Position numbers and translations under genes: made by a program. This document shows, piece by piece, positions 14,404 to 22,382 of a DNA stretch of 34,166 bases (position 1 is the first letter of the stretch; every line of letters begins with the position of its first letter). Origin of the DNA: Anaerolineales bacterium (GTDB taxonomy: Bacteria; Chloroflexota; Anaerolineae; Anaerolineales; Villigracilaceae); the NCBI GenBank assembly GCA_021462845.1, contig JAJTXU010000023.1, positions 1 through 34,166 on the forward strand, given 5' to 3'. The notes beneath the pieces are model-generated. The model made no database searches and was not told where the DNA came from. It saw only the letters and a program-made list of their open reading frames with translations.

Positions 14404-15651
14404 TTAGTCCCTAAGCGGGCTAGTAATGATGTCGATTAATTCTTCGAGCATTTCTTGTTGATTGACCTGTAAGAACATCTTGGCTTTTGCTGGAACCGCC
14501 CATGATTTCTCAATAGCCATTTCTGAAACCGCTTTGCCTATTTTGCCATTTGTGTCCAATTCTGAGGAGCATTGAAACAATGTTTTAGCCTCGCTGTTCC
14601 ATTTGGAGTTTTCTTTTACGAACAAGGTTTGAGATGGCATCATATCATTTTTACCGATAAAGCCAATTACGAGAGTTATTCCATCTTCCTTGATCGCGTT
14701 TGATACTTCAATTAAATCCGAATAATTTCCGTCTGTAAATTTTCCGTTAGTAACAACAAGTAACAAAGGTTGGTACTTTTTTCCTTTTTGTTCGGTTGCA
14801 AATCTTTCGCGGACTATTTTCAAGGATTGCACAAGCGGAGCGTCGTTAAATTCCATGTCAACGTATTGTGCAAGAATACCTGTTCGGTATTTTTTCCAAT
14901 ATTTGTTTAGTTCCGCCGCATTTGGCGTGTATGGTAACTCTTCGGTGTCGGCAGCAAGTTTTAGCAAATCCCTAATAGGATCGGTAGGAACTTCTACATC
15001 AGAAGTAAGACCTAATCGTCTTGCAAACGAGTCTAACCCTTTTAGCGCGTTCCCAAAGCCAAAACCATAGAAAAATAAAGAGAACTTTGGAAGGATATCT
15101 TTTGAGTGCGGATGTTCGCAATAAGCTATTGATTTGTTGACCAATGTGTTTAGTGCTTTGATTAGCCTCTCAAAGAAGTCTTCATTCTTTTCGGATATTT
15201 CATATATTGAATCAAAAGTGGATTTTGATAAATCAAGAACTACGCCGATTAGAAAAGGTGTGACTGTACTTGCCCGTTGGGTACTAGGTTTATTTGCCAG
15301 TACATCCCGTTTGAATGAAGAGTCTTGAATCGACAAGGATATTTCGAGCTTTTCAATGTAATCCCCGCCACCTGTTTGTATATTTCGTGAATTTTGTCCA
15401 GTAGAAATTTGGGTCGAATCCCCACTTATTTCAATTTTCACGTCTTGCTTAATGTCTTTATTGCCTTTCAGGAGTTCAAGCCAATCTTTAATGCCCGTTC
15501 CTGCAGCGAGAATGCCCCCTAATAAAACTCCAACTATCGAAAGCAAATCGCCCAAACTTCTTGACGTTGTTGGTTTTAAAGCAAGATAAACTGCTGTTCC
15601 AAGCAATGCAACGCCAAGGACAAGCAATGAGAAAGCGATTATTTTCTTCAT
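14404..15651 (-). CDS. Membrane-anchored vWA protein with degenerate MIDAS
   Basis: The protein has 415 residues. Two N-terminal hydrophobic helices (about 4-25 and 35-55) are followed by a Gly/Asn/Thr-rich stretch with SGDSTQISTGQNSRNIQTGG and GDYIE, a pattern I associate with signalling and conflict proteins in Chloroflexota and cyanobacteria. The vWA domain begins FLIGVVLDLSKST (DxSxS at 140-144). The position equivalent to the partner's MIDAS Thr reads FNDAP instead of FGTTP, and the later SDGE becomes TNGK, so metal binding may be lost. It is the first gene of the pair and should tether the partner at the membrane. No RBS is obvious at the ATG, and a TATAAT lies about 40 bases upstream. 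The function is unknown. Confidence 0.85.
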   Translation of the reverse strand: MKKIIAFSLLVLGVALLGTAVYLALKPTTSRSLGDLLSIVGVLLGGILAAGTGIKDWLELLKGNKDIKQDVKIEISGDSTQISTGQNSRNIQTGGGDYIEKLEISLSIQDSSFKRDVLANKPSTQRASTVTPFLIGVVLDLSKSTFDSIYEISEKNEDFFERLIKALNTLVNKSIAYCEHPHSKDILPKFSLFFYGFGFGNALKGLDSFARRLGLTSDVEVPTDPIRDLLKLAADTEELPYTPNAAELNKYWKKYRTGILAQYVDMEFNDAPLVQSLKIVRERFATEQKGKKYQPLLLVVTNGKFTDGNYSDLIEVSNAIKEDGITLVIGFIGKNDMMPSQTLFVKENSKWNSEAKTLFQCSSELDTNGKIGKAVSEMAIEKSWAVPAKAKMFLQVNQQEMLEELIDIITSPLRD

Positions 15652-15691
15652 CGGTTATATTTTGCTTTCTTTTACAAAGCCTTTCTATGCA

Positions 15692-15697
15692 ATTATA
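15692..15697 (-). promoter_or_regulatory. Putative -10 box of the vWA pair
   Basis: TATAAT on the minus strand lies about 40 bases before the membrane vWA gene. No convincing -35 is visible, so this is a weak call. Confidence 0.35.
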
Positions 15698-15750
15698 ACT
15701 TTGGTTGACTCCTCAATCCACTACCAGCATCTTTGATAAATTCCTTCCAT

Positions 15751-15804
15751 AAGTCCGCTTCGAGCGGACTTCGTACCAATAGCACGGGTGATTCATCCCC
15801 GTGC
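15751..15804. repeat. Two adjacent palindromes (REP-like)
   Basis: AAGTCCGCT-TCG-AGCGGACTT (15751-15771) is followed by GCACGGG...CCCCGTGC (15782-15804). They lie between the vWA pair and the oxidoreductase and may act as a terminator or a dispersed repeat. Confidence 0.55.
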
Positions 15805-15901
15805 GTTCCACCACCGCAGAACCAACCTCCTCGAAACCGAATCAACCTCCTCCGCCGCGCGAAGCGACCCCATCCGCTATCCGTTTCCAAAATCCGCTAC
15901 C

Positions 15902-17545
15902 TCAAACCTCCGTCTCGTCCACATCCGTTCCCATCCGTGAATCCGCGACAAAGTCCGTTGACGACTCCGCCCCCACAAACCTCATCCCGCCTCCACCCTC
16001 CCTCAACAAATCCCTCGTCCGACAATTCAACACCGCCTTCGCCGCCTCCACTCCCGAAGCCGTGACCCCCGCCACGCCGTGGCTGGTTGTGCTTTGACCG
16101 CACAGGAACAGACCCTCGAACTCCGTCCGCGCCGTGAAGCCAAGCGGACCCACCTGCGTCGGCGATTTCTCGATCCCATATAAATTTCCGCGCGTCGCGT
16201 TGAGATAATGCTCGTTCGACAGCGGCGTGCCGAGACTCCAATACACGATGTGTTTGCTCAACCCAGGGATGCGCTTCTCCAGCCCGCGCACCATCCGCCA
16301 CGCCAGGTCTTCCTTCATCGCCTCGTAGTCCGCAGGACGCGCGCCATAGCGTGTGTGCGCCCACTGTTCAAAAGCGTTGTATCCAACGAATGCAAACGAC
16401 TCGCATGTGTGATGTCCCGCCGTCTCGCCGTGCGCCTTCATCTTGGATGGGTCTTTCAACGTCGTCACCGTCAGGAACATCCCAGGCGGCGTCTCGTCGC
16501 GCAGCAGCGCGTCGGTCAGACCGTCCGCGTAAATCTTGTCCACGTCCGCGTGATCGTAGTACCACATATTCCCCGAGTCGAGTCCCGCGCCGCGAAGGTC
16601 CATATCTGTCGCGAAGAAAAGGCTGAGGCACGAAGTCGAATAATGGACAGAATCAACTTTCCGCTTGAGTCGAGGCGAAAGGTTTTCCCTCCCGATCAAT
16701 TTGCCGAACGTCGCTTCGGGGTCGGCATTGGAGACGACAACCCCCGCGCGGATCTCCTCCCCCGATTCCAATTCGACGCCGATGACTTTTCTCCCCTCCA
16801 TCAGCATCCGCTTCACGCGTGACTTGAGCCTGATCTGCCCACTCGACCGTTTCAACGCCCGAACGAACGCGCGCGGAATCGTGAACGCGCCTCCCATGGG
16901 GTAGTATCCGCCCTCGAGATAATGATCCGTGATGCCCGCGTGCATGAACGCGCTTACCTTCGATGGCGGCAAGCCATGATCGCCCGACTGCCCCGCCAAC
17001 ACGCCGCGCAGAACGGGGTCCGTGACGTGCGCGTTGATCAAGTCTGCACCCGTCGCGCGCATCCACTTGAGAACATTCCCCGCGCCCTTCGCCGCCTGCA
17101 ACGGTTTATCCAGCCTGCCGATGTTGCGAAGTCCGCGAATCATCGCGTCCATATCGGCGAAATATCCGTCAATGCCCTGCGCCTCATGCGGGAAGTGACT
17201 CTTGAGCCGCTCGATCAAATTTTCTTTGCCCTTCGGGAAATCCACCCGCTTATCGCCGACAACGATATGGTCATATCCATCGGGGTTGAGTTCGCAAAAG
17301 ATCAAATCCCCTGACACGCCCAGCCCATCGTAAATGCGGCGCAAGCCTTCGCCCTCCTGCAAAGCGCCGATGTAATGGACGCCAGGGCTGAAGCGATAGC
17401 CGTTCAACGTGAATGAGTGCGTCCACCCGCCAGGGCGATCGTGTTGTTCCAACACCAAAACTTTTTTGCCCGCCTGCGCCAACGCAACGGCGGCAGTGAG
17501 TCCGCCCGCACCCGAACCGATCACGATCACATCGTAGTCTGTCAT
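15902..17545 (-). CDS. NAD(P)/FAD-dependent oxidoreductase, CrtI/retinol-saturase type
   Basis: The protein has 547 residues from the ATG at 17545 (GGAG 6 bases upstream; a start at 17572 is possible but less supported). The N-terminus YDVIVIGSGAGGLTAAVALAQAG is the FAD dinucleotide-binding motif, followed by VLEQHDRPGG, RFSPGVHYIG and VVVSNADPEATF. The C-terminal FAD-binding end is GLFLCGQSTTSHGVAGVTASG. This pattern fits phytoene-desaturase-related enzymes of the retinol saturase branch, which oxidise or reduce polyene or isoprenoid double bonds. No other carotenoid genes are in the window, so the substrate is open. The last ~30 residues are Gly- and charge-rich and may be a repeat-derived extension. 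Confidence 0.85.
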   Translation of the reverse strand: MTDYDVIVIGSGAGGLTAAVALAQAGKKVLVLEQHDRPGGWTHSFTLNGYRFSPGVHYIGALQEGEGLRRIYDGLGVSGDLIFCELNPDGYDHIVVGDKRVDFPKGKENLIERLKSHFPHEAQGIDGYFADMDAMIRGLRNIGRLDKPLQAAKGAGNVLKWMRATGADLINAHVTDPVLRGVLAGQSGDHGLPPSKVSAFMHAGITDHYLEGGYYPMGGAFTIPRAFVRALKRSSGQIRLKSRVKRMLMEGRKVIGVELESGEEIRAGVVVSNADPEATFGKLIGRENLSPRLKRKVDSVHYSTSCLSLFFATDMDLRGAGLDSGNMWYYDHADVDKIYADGLTDALLRDETPPGMFLTVTTLKDPSKMKAHGETAGHHTCESFAFVGYNAFEQWAHTRYGARPADYEAMKEDLAWRMVRGLEKRIPGLSKHIVYWSLGTPLSNEHYLNATRGNLYGIEKSPTQVGPLGFTARTEFEGLFLCGQSTTSHGVAGVTASGVEAAKAVLNCRTRDLLREGGGGMRFVGAESSTDFVADSRMGTDVDETEV

Positions 17546-17653
17546 GTTGACTCCATTGTTGTATCTCGTCACTGCAAGGACGGTCGAGCAGGCGGCGTTC
17601 TCACGAAGCGACCCTATCGAAGCCCAACGCCTATCTTGAATCTGCCGAAGGAC

Positions 17654-18853
17654 TCAAGATGACAAGTATGGTTTGTACTCATCCCCAAGCAATTTTTCCA
17701 AATACGGCGTGACCTGCCAGAACGATTTGAGATTTCGATATTCTTCTACCCAATGAGTGTTTCCCGCAGACGATGTCTTCACCGAACGGATCATGAGATT
17801 CTTTGCGGTGTGTTCGATGGGGACGAATTGCGTCACGTCTGTGCGATAGCCCATGATGCGCAATATCGTTGCGCGGAAGGTGTCGGTGAGGATGTCTCCA
17901 ATGCGCTCGAAGAAAATTCCATCTTTGAAAACGGATGCGAATTGCTCTGGCATGGGAACGCGCGACATCTGTGCTTGCAATTCATGCTGGCAACACGGCG
18001 CGCAGACAATTAACTTGCTCCCCCAGTGGATTCCTTGCGCGAGCGCGTCGTCGGTTGCGGTGTCGCAGGCGTGGAGGGCGAGTACCACATTTGGAATTGT
18101 CGCAGGCTTGTAGTCCGCGATCTGACCGACTTGGAAGTTCAACTGACTCCAGCCCAATGACTTGACTTTCTCTTTGTGCCGCTCGATGAGGTCCGCTTTG
18201 ATGTCTATGCCCGTGACATGCGCGTCCAGTTTCAAAATATCATGCAAATAATAGTAGATGGCAAAGGTGAGATAGGCGTTGCCACAGCCGAAGTCAACGA
18301 CGTGGATGGGTTGATCGGTGAAAGCTTGGAGCGCGTCGGTCTCATCCACAAGCCGCAAGAATTCATTGATCTGTTTGAACTTGCTCTGCATATCCGCCCT
18401 GATCTTGCCATCGCTTGTCATTATCCCAACCGCTTTGAGGAACGGCTCGGCATTCTCCGCCGAAAGGAGTCGACTCTTCTGGCGGTCGTGCGCGAGGTTT
18501 GTCTCGGCATGTGCTTTCGATGGCTTGGGCTCGCTCACCACCGCTTTTCCCTTTTTCGAGATGTTCACCTGCACATTGCCGTCCGCGCTTTCGACAAAAA
18601 TATTTCGGAAGGGGAGCGCGAGCAATTCATCCACTTTCGAGGCGGCTTCTTCCAGATAATTTTTTGTGATGTCCTTTTTGTCGTCGAAGTAGGAAAACTG
18701 CAAATGGATCTCGCCCTTGATCTCCACAGGTCGCACGACCACATTATTCCACGCCAGCGACGATCCCTTTTGCTCGCCGCTGAACGTGGCGCGAATCAAC
18801 TCATCCCTTGCGAGGATGCGTTCGCGGACGAGTCGCTTGTAGTCCTGTTCCAT
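17654..18853 (-). CDS. SAM-dependent methyltransferase (Methyltransf_32-like)
   Basis: The protein has 399 residues from the ATG at 18853 (a start at 18904 would lie upstream of the promoter). The N-terminal ~150 residues lack a recognisable motif. The C-terminal Rossmann domain has VVDFGCGNAYLTFAIYYYLHD, VTGIDIKADLIERHKEK, VVLALHACDTATDDAL and CAPCCQHEL. The LHACDTATDD and APCCQHEL motifs identify the family that includes METTL25/RRNAD1-like proteins. The target is unknown, possibly RNA or a translation factor. TATACT lies 7 bases before the ATG and no RBS is visible, suggesting a leaderless mRNA. Confidence 0.85.
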   Translation of the reverse strand: MEQDYKRLVRERILARDELIRATFSGEQKGSSLAWNNVVVRPVEIKGEIHLQFSYFDDKKDITKNYLEEAASKVDELLALPFRNIFVESADGNVQVNISKKGKAVVSEPKPSKAHAETNLAHDRQKSRLLSAENAEPFLKAVGIMTSDGKIRADMQSKFKQINEFLRLVDETDALQAFTDQPIHVVDFGCGNAYLTFAIYYYLHDILKLDAHVTGIDIKADLIERHKEKVKSLGWSQLNFQVGQIADYKPATIPNVVLALHACDTATDDALAQGIHWGSKLIVCAPCCQHELQAQMSRVPMPEQFASVFKDGIFFERIGDILTDTFRATILRIMGYRTDVTQFVPIEHTAKNLMIRSVKTSSAGNTHWVEEYRNLKSFWQVTPYLEKLLGDEYKPYLSS

Positions 18854-18894
18854 GTTGGGGAGTATATCATTCGGTGGAGGGGATGAATCAAAAA

Positions 18895-18914
18895 GGGCAG
18901 ACACATGTCTGCCC
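18895..18914. repeat. Short palindrome GGGCAGAC...GTCTGCCC
   Basis: A perfect 8-bp stem with an ACAT loop, between the lipoprotein and methyltransferase genes. It could be the lipoprotein gene's terminator or a dispersed repeat. Confidence 0.45.
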
Positions 18915-18946
18915 CTACAATTCTCTAATCTCTAATTCTCTTGCGT

Positions 18947-18985
18947 TTACCCATTCCTACTCATAAACTTTTGATTGCGATGCAG
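18947..18985 (-). pseudogene. Remnant of an aminotransferase 3' end
   Basis: Read on the minus strand, this stretch gives HRNQKFMSRNG followed by TAA. The intact aminotransferase ends HRMEKFMNRYG followed by TAA at 19719. Over 39 bases 31 match by eye. The two copies flank the lipoprotein gene like a direct repeat. Confidence 0.55.
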
Positions 18986-19006
18986 TAGGTTATAAGATTA
19001 TAAATT

Positions 19007-19726
19007 TTAAGTACAAACTTTGAAGCCTGAGGGAAAAACAGGAAAATCGCTTGCTTCTAATTCGTCGTCATGGAGTCGTAAAAAGAAAACCCCAAAATCA
19101 TCATCACCTCTTGGTTCCTTGTAGAATCCTGTCGAAATTGTTTTTTCGCAGAAGTAATCGATACTTTTTTCGTCAATTAGGTACTTGCGTAATCCCCATC
19201 GCACAGGAATATAAACAAGAGAAAATAATTTGCCATCCCAATTTTTTCCTTCGAGAATTATCCTGCCATTTTCGACTTTCACAAATCCTTCTTGTAATGG
19301 AAATCTGCCAACATCTGTAGATTCCTGTAGATAAAACTTGTTGTTACAATCGATGACCAGTACTGCTCCTCCAAAACCATCGCCGTAGGCATAAGTTCCA
19401 GTAAACTCTCTTTGAATTAAAGAATCGGTTAGGGCAGGGATTTTATTGCTTTCATTTAGGAACGGGGTTGTAGTTGGGCAAATATTTACCATTAAGGTTT
19501 CAAACGCTACCATAGTTGCTACTTCGTAGGTGGTTGGAATTGGAGTTGTTGATAGAGTGAAGGTTGTTGGTGGGGTGAAAGTGATTGTTGGCGTTTCCGT
19601 TTGAGTTGACTGAATACTGGCAGTAGAAGTTGGCGGAAAAGACGTGGCTATTCCACAAGAGCCTAGAAATGTTCCCAAAAATATAATCACCAGCAGTTTA
19701 TGTTTTATTCTGTCGTCTTTATCCAT
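19007..19726 (-). CDS. Putative lipoprotein with Thr/Pro-rich linker
   Basis: The protein has 239 residues. A short basic N-terminus and hydrophobic segment lead to FLGSC, a lipobox with Cys at about 24. A Thr/Ser/Pro-rich linker (about 28-65) follows, then a globular C-terminal domain with FTGTYAYGDGFGGAVLVIDC and DDDFGVFFLRL. I do not recognise the domain. The start overlaps the aminotransferase stop by 8 bases, so it may be translated from the same mRNA; the RBS is weak. It would sit on the outer face of the cytoplasmic membrane. It lies between the true aminotransferase end and a degenerate copy of that end, suggesting later insertion. Confidence 0.75.
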   Translation of the reverse strand: MDKDDRIKHKLLVIIFLGTFLGSCGIATSFPPTSTASIQSTQTETPTITFTPPTTFTLSTTPIPTTYEVATMVAFETLMVNICPTTTPFLNESNKIPALTDSLIQREFTGTYAYGDGFGGAVLVIDCNNKFYLQESTDVGRFPLQEGFVKVENGRIILEGKNWDGKLFSLVYIPVRWGLRKYLIDEKSIDYFCEKTISTGFYKEPRGDDDFGVFFLRLHDDELEASDFPVFPSGFKVCT

Positions 19727-20897
19727 ACCTATTCATAAACTTTTCCATGCGATGGATCGCTTCTTCTATTTTTTCATACGCGGTGGCGTAGCACATGCGC
19801 GCATACCCTTCGCCGCCGGGACCGAACGCGTTGCCGGGAACAACGGCAACCGACTCTTCGCGCAATAATTTTTCGGCGAAGGTTTCATCGTCCATGCCAG
19901 AGGCTTGAATGTTGGGAAAGGCATAAAAAGCGCCGCGCGGCTCGAACGTCGAGAGACCGAGGCGGTTGAGTCCCGCCACGAGGAGTCTTCGGCGGCGGTC
20001 ATATTCGAGGCGCATCTCCTCCACGTGAGGGTCTCCGCTTTGCAGGGCGACCAGCGCGGCATCTTGCGCGGTCGTCGGCGCAGACATGATGCTGTACTGG
20101 TGAATCCGCACGAGCCCCTGGATCAAGTCCGCAGGTCCGCAGGCGTAGCCGATGCGCCAGCCCGTCATCGCGTAGGCTTTTGAAAAACCGTTGATGAGGA
20201 TCGTGCGATTCTTGAGGCTTTCATCCAATGCGGGGAAGCAGACGTGTTGAAAGTCGTAGACGAGGCGGTCGTAGAGTTCGTCGGTGACCACGAGTAGATC
20301 GAATTCCTCCGCCATCTTTGCGATCTCGAGCATCACTTCGCGCGTGGCGACCGCGCCTGTTGGGTTGGATGGATAGCCGATGAAGATCGCTTTGGTGCGC
20401 GGCGTGATCGCTTTGCGAATGTCATCGGGGTCAATGCAGAAATTATTTGTTTCGCGGGCTGGCACTTCCACAGCCACGCCGCCCGCCATGATCACTTCGG
20501 CTTGATACGAAACGAAACACGGCGTGGGGATAATCACCTCGTCGCCAGTGTCGAGGATTGCGGTGAACGTGAGGTACAACGCCTCCGAGCCGCCGACCGT
20601 CGCGATGATCTCGTTCGTCGGATCGTATTTCACATTGTATAAACGTTGAAGATTATCGGAGATCGCCTGACGCAATTCCATTTTGCCCCAGTTCGAGGTG
20701 TAATGCGTCTCTCCGTTTTGCAGTGAGCGAATGCCCGCGTCGAGGATCGGTTTCGGCGTGGTGAAATCGGGTTCGCCGATGCCGAGCGAGATCACATCTT
20801 TCATTGTCGCGGCGATGTCGAAAAATTTGCGAATGCCCGAAGGCTTCAGTCCCGCCACCCGTTTCGATAATCGTTGAACATTCGTTACTTCTTGCAT
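19719..20897 (-). CDS. Class I/II PLP-dependent aminotransferase
   Basis: The protein has 392 residues, normal for fold-type I aminotransferases. Start: ATG with GGAGG at 5 bases. Seen in order: ISLGIGEPDFTTP (substrate N-terminal motif), YTSNWG, GGSEALYL (phosphate contact), PSNPTGAV (the conserved Asn), VTDELYD (the PLP-contacting Asp and Tyr) and NGFSKAYAMTGWRIGY with the Schiff-base Lys. The group includes aspartate/aromatic aminotransferases and PatA-like enzymes; substrate specificity cannot be fixed from the sequence. Confidence 0.93.
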   Translation of the reverse strand: MQEVTNVQRLSKRVAGLKPSGIRKFFDIAATMKDVISLGIGEPDFTTPKPILDAGIRSLQNGETHYTSNWGKMELRQAISDNLQRLYNVKYDPTNEIIATVGGSEALYLTFTAILDTGDEVIIPTPCFVSYQAEVIMAGGVAVEVPARETNNFCIDPDDIRKAITPRTKAIFIGYPSNPTGAVATREVMLEIAKMAEEFDLLVVTDELYDRLVYDFQHVCFPALDESLKNRTILINGFSKAYAMTGWRIGYACGPADLIQGLVRIHQYSIMSAPTTAQDAALVALQSGDPHVEEMRLEYDRRRRLLVAGLNRLGLSTFEPRGAFYAFPNIQASGMDDETFAEKLLREESVAVVPGNAFGPGGEGYARMCYATAYEKIEEAIHRMEKFMNRYG

Positions 20898-20985
20898 TGA
20901 GCCTCCATTTTATTTTTGCTCCTTGCGCCGCGAGCCTTAAACGGCGAGTGCGGCGCAAGCGACGCCGAGGACGGCGTCGGGAGCG

Positions 20986-21195
20986 TTAGATCGGTTGCAC
21001 TAACCATTCATCGGGAATTTCCCGATATGTCAGATCAAACGCCTGTCCATCGGCGGTCTTCACGCGGAAGCCTTTTTCAGCGGGACCGCGCCAACGCGCG
21101 ACAATTTCCGCGATCTCATATTTGCATCCGTCCCACGTCAGCGAAAGCGGACGCTCCGCATATTCCGAATCTGAACGACATTCGACCATGTTCAT
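20986..21195 (-). CDS. Small hypothetical protein (67-69 residues)
   Basis: Starts at 21195 or 21189 are possible and neither has a clear RBS. It begins 3 bases after the nucleotidyltransferase stop, so it is probably co-transcribed. The sequence LTWDGCKYEIAEIVARWRGP, then KGFRVKTADGQAFDL and DEWLV, alternates short strands and looks like a compact beta-rich domain. I do not recognise a family. The open frame, position and protein-like composition support it. Confidence 0.65.
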   Translation of the reverse strand: MNMVECRSDSEYAERPLSLTWDGCKYEIAEIVARWRGPAEKGFRVKTADGQAFDLTYREIPDEWLVQPI

Positions 21196-21198
21196 ATT

Positions 21199-22233
21199 TT
21201 ACGACAGAATGACGTAGCTATTATCGCCAACATTCAATTGGACGACTTGCCCATCGCCTCTTCCGCGGACTTGAGCCTGCTTGCCCACCATCGAGCGACT
21301 CAACGCCGCATCTTTTATCTCGCACCCCGCATCGACGATGCTCTCAGTGATCGTGCTGTTCTCGATCTTGCAGTTCGCGCCAATCGAAGCATGAGGTCCG
21401 ATGGTTGAATTTGAAATCTCAGCCGACGGATCAATCGCACAAGGCTCGATCACCTTCACCTGTTTACCTGTATACGTGTCCGCTTGCGCGTGTTTCCCTT
21501 GTTTATCCAACAACACTTTATTCGTATCCAACGTCGCTTCGATGGTGCCAGTATCCAACCACGTGTTGATCTCATGCACACGGATCTTCGTCCCATGCTC
21601 GATCATGATGGACATCGCATCGGCAAGGAAGAATTCATTTTTGAGTGTCATCTTGCGGTTGAACTGTTCTTCGATGGCGGCGATCAGGTCGCGACCTTCT
21701 TTGAAGTAGTAACAACCTGCAATCACGAGATTATTCTCCATCGTCTGCGGTTTCTCGATGAAGCGCGTCACGTAGCCATCCTTGCCGACCTCCGCCACAC
21801 CAAAGCGGCGCGGGTCGGGGACGGGCATCACCCACGCAACTGAATCAGCCGTCTCATGCGCGAGAAACGAAAAATCCGTTTCGATAAGCGTATCCGAAAA
21901 GACCATCTGCATTGGTCCGTGCAGATATTCGCGCGCCAGCCACAGCGCATGCGATTGTCCCTTCATCTCATGTTGCACAACGAAGTGAGCCTTGATCTGC
22001 GGATATTTTTCTTTGATGAATGCGGGGAGCTGCAACTCGCCGAGATACGGTCCGACGATGAACACATATTCAAGGTTCTCTTGATTCGGCATGGTCTTGA
22101 ACATGTCCATGAGGTGTTCGAGCGCGGTCTTGCCAGCCACGCTCACAAGCGGCTTCGGTTTGCTCCACGTGTGCGGACGCATCCGCGTTCCCCAGCCTGC
22201 GGTGGGGATGACGATTTTGAATGTTTCTGTCAA
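21199..22233 (-). CDS. Sugar-phosphate nucleotidyltransferase with hexapeptide-repeat tail
   Basis: The protein has 344 residues. The N-terminal nucleotidyltransferase signature IPTAGWGTRMRPHTWSKPK contains the GxGTRxxP loop and catalytic Lys; FSDTLIETD carries the metal-binding Asp, then FIEKPQ. The C-terminal ~90 residues form a left-handed beta-helix pattern (IDPSAEISNSTIGPHASIGA, CKIENSTI). This resembles long glucose-1-phosphate thymidylyl/uridylyltransferases, which make NDP-sugars for surface polysaccharide. The precise nucleotide and sugar are not determined. Start: ATG with GGAG about 9 bases upstream. Confidence 0.87.
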   Translation of the reverse strand: MTETFKIVIPTAGWGTRMRPHTWSKPKPLVSVAGKTALEHLMDMFKTMPNQENLEYVFIVGPYLGELQLPAFIKEKYPQIKAHFVVQHEMKGQSHALWLAREYLHGPMQMVFSDTLIETDFSFLAHETADSVAWVMPVPDPRRFGVAEVGKDGYVTRFIEKPQTMENNLVIAGCYYFKEGRDLIAAIEEQFNRKMTLKNEFFLADAMSIMIEHGTKIRVHEINTWLDTGTIEATLDTNKVLLDKQGKHAQADTYTGKQVKVIEPCAIDPSAEISNSTIGPHASIGANCKIENSTITESIVDAGCEIKDAALSRSMVGKQAQVRGRGDGQVVQLNVGDNSYVILS

Positions 22234-22283
22234 AGTTTGCTCCAGTTTTTAGAGATGCCTCGCTATTTTACCAATACATGTCT

Positions 22284-22372
22284 ATGTCATGCTGAGCGAA
22301 GCGAAGCATCTCCTCCCGTGTGAGGGAGACCCTTCGGTCGTGGCGCGAGGCGCCACTCCCTCAGGGTGACAT
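22284..22372. repeat. Palindromic dispersed element (~89 bp)
   Basis: The end ATGTCATGCTGAG pairs with CTCAGGGTGACAT. Internal palindromes include TGGCGCGAGGCGCCA and CCTTCGG. Related fragments occur at 7454 and inside deaD near 6643. It lies between two same-strand genes and has no ORF of its own. Confidence 0.65.
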
Positions 22373-22382
22373 GGGATTGTTA

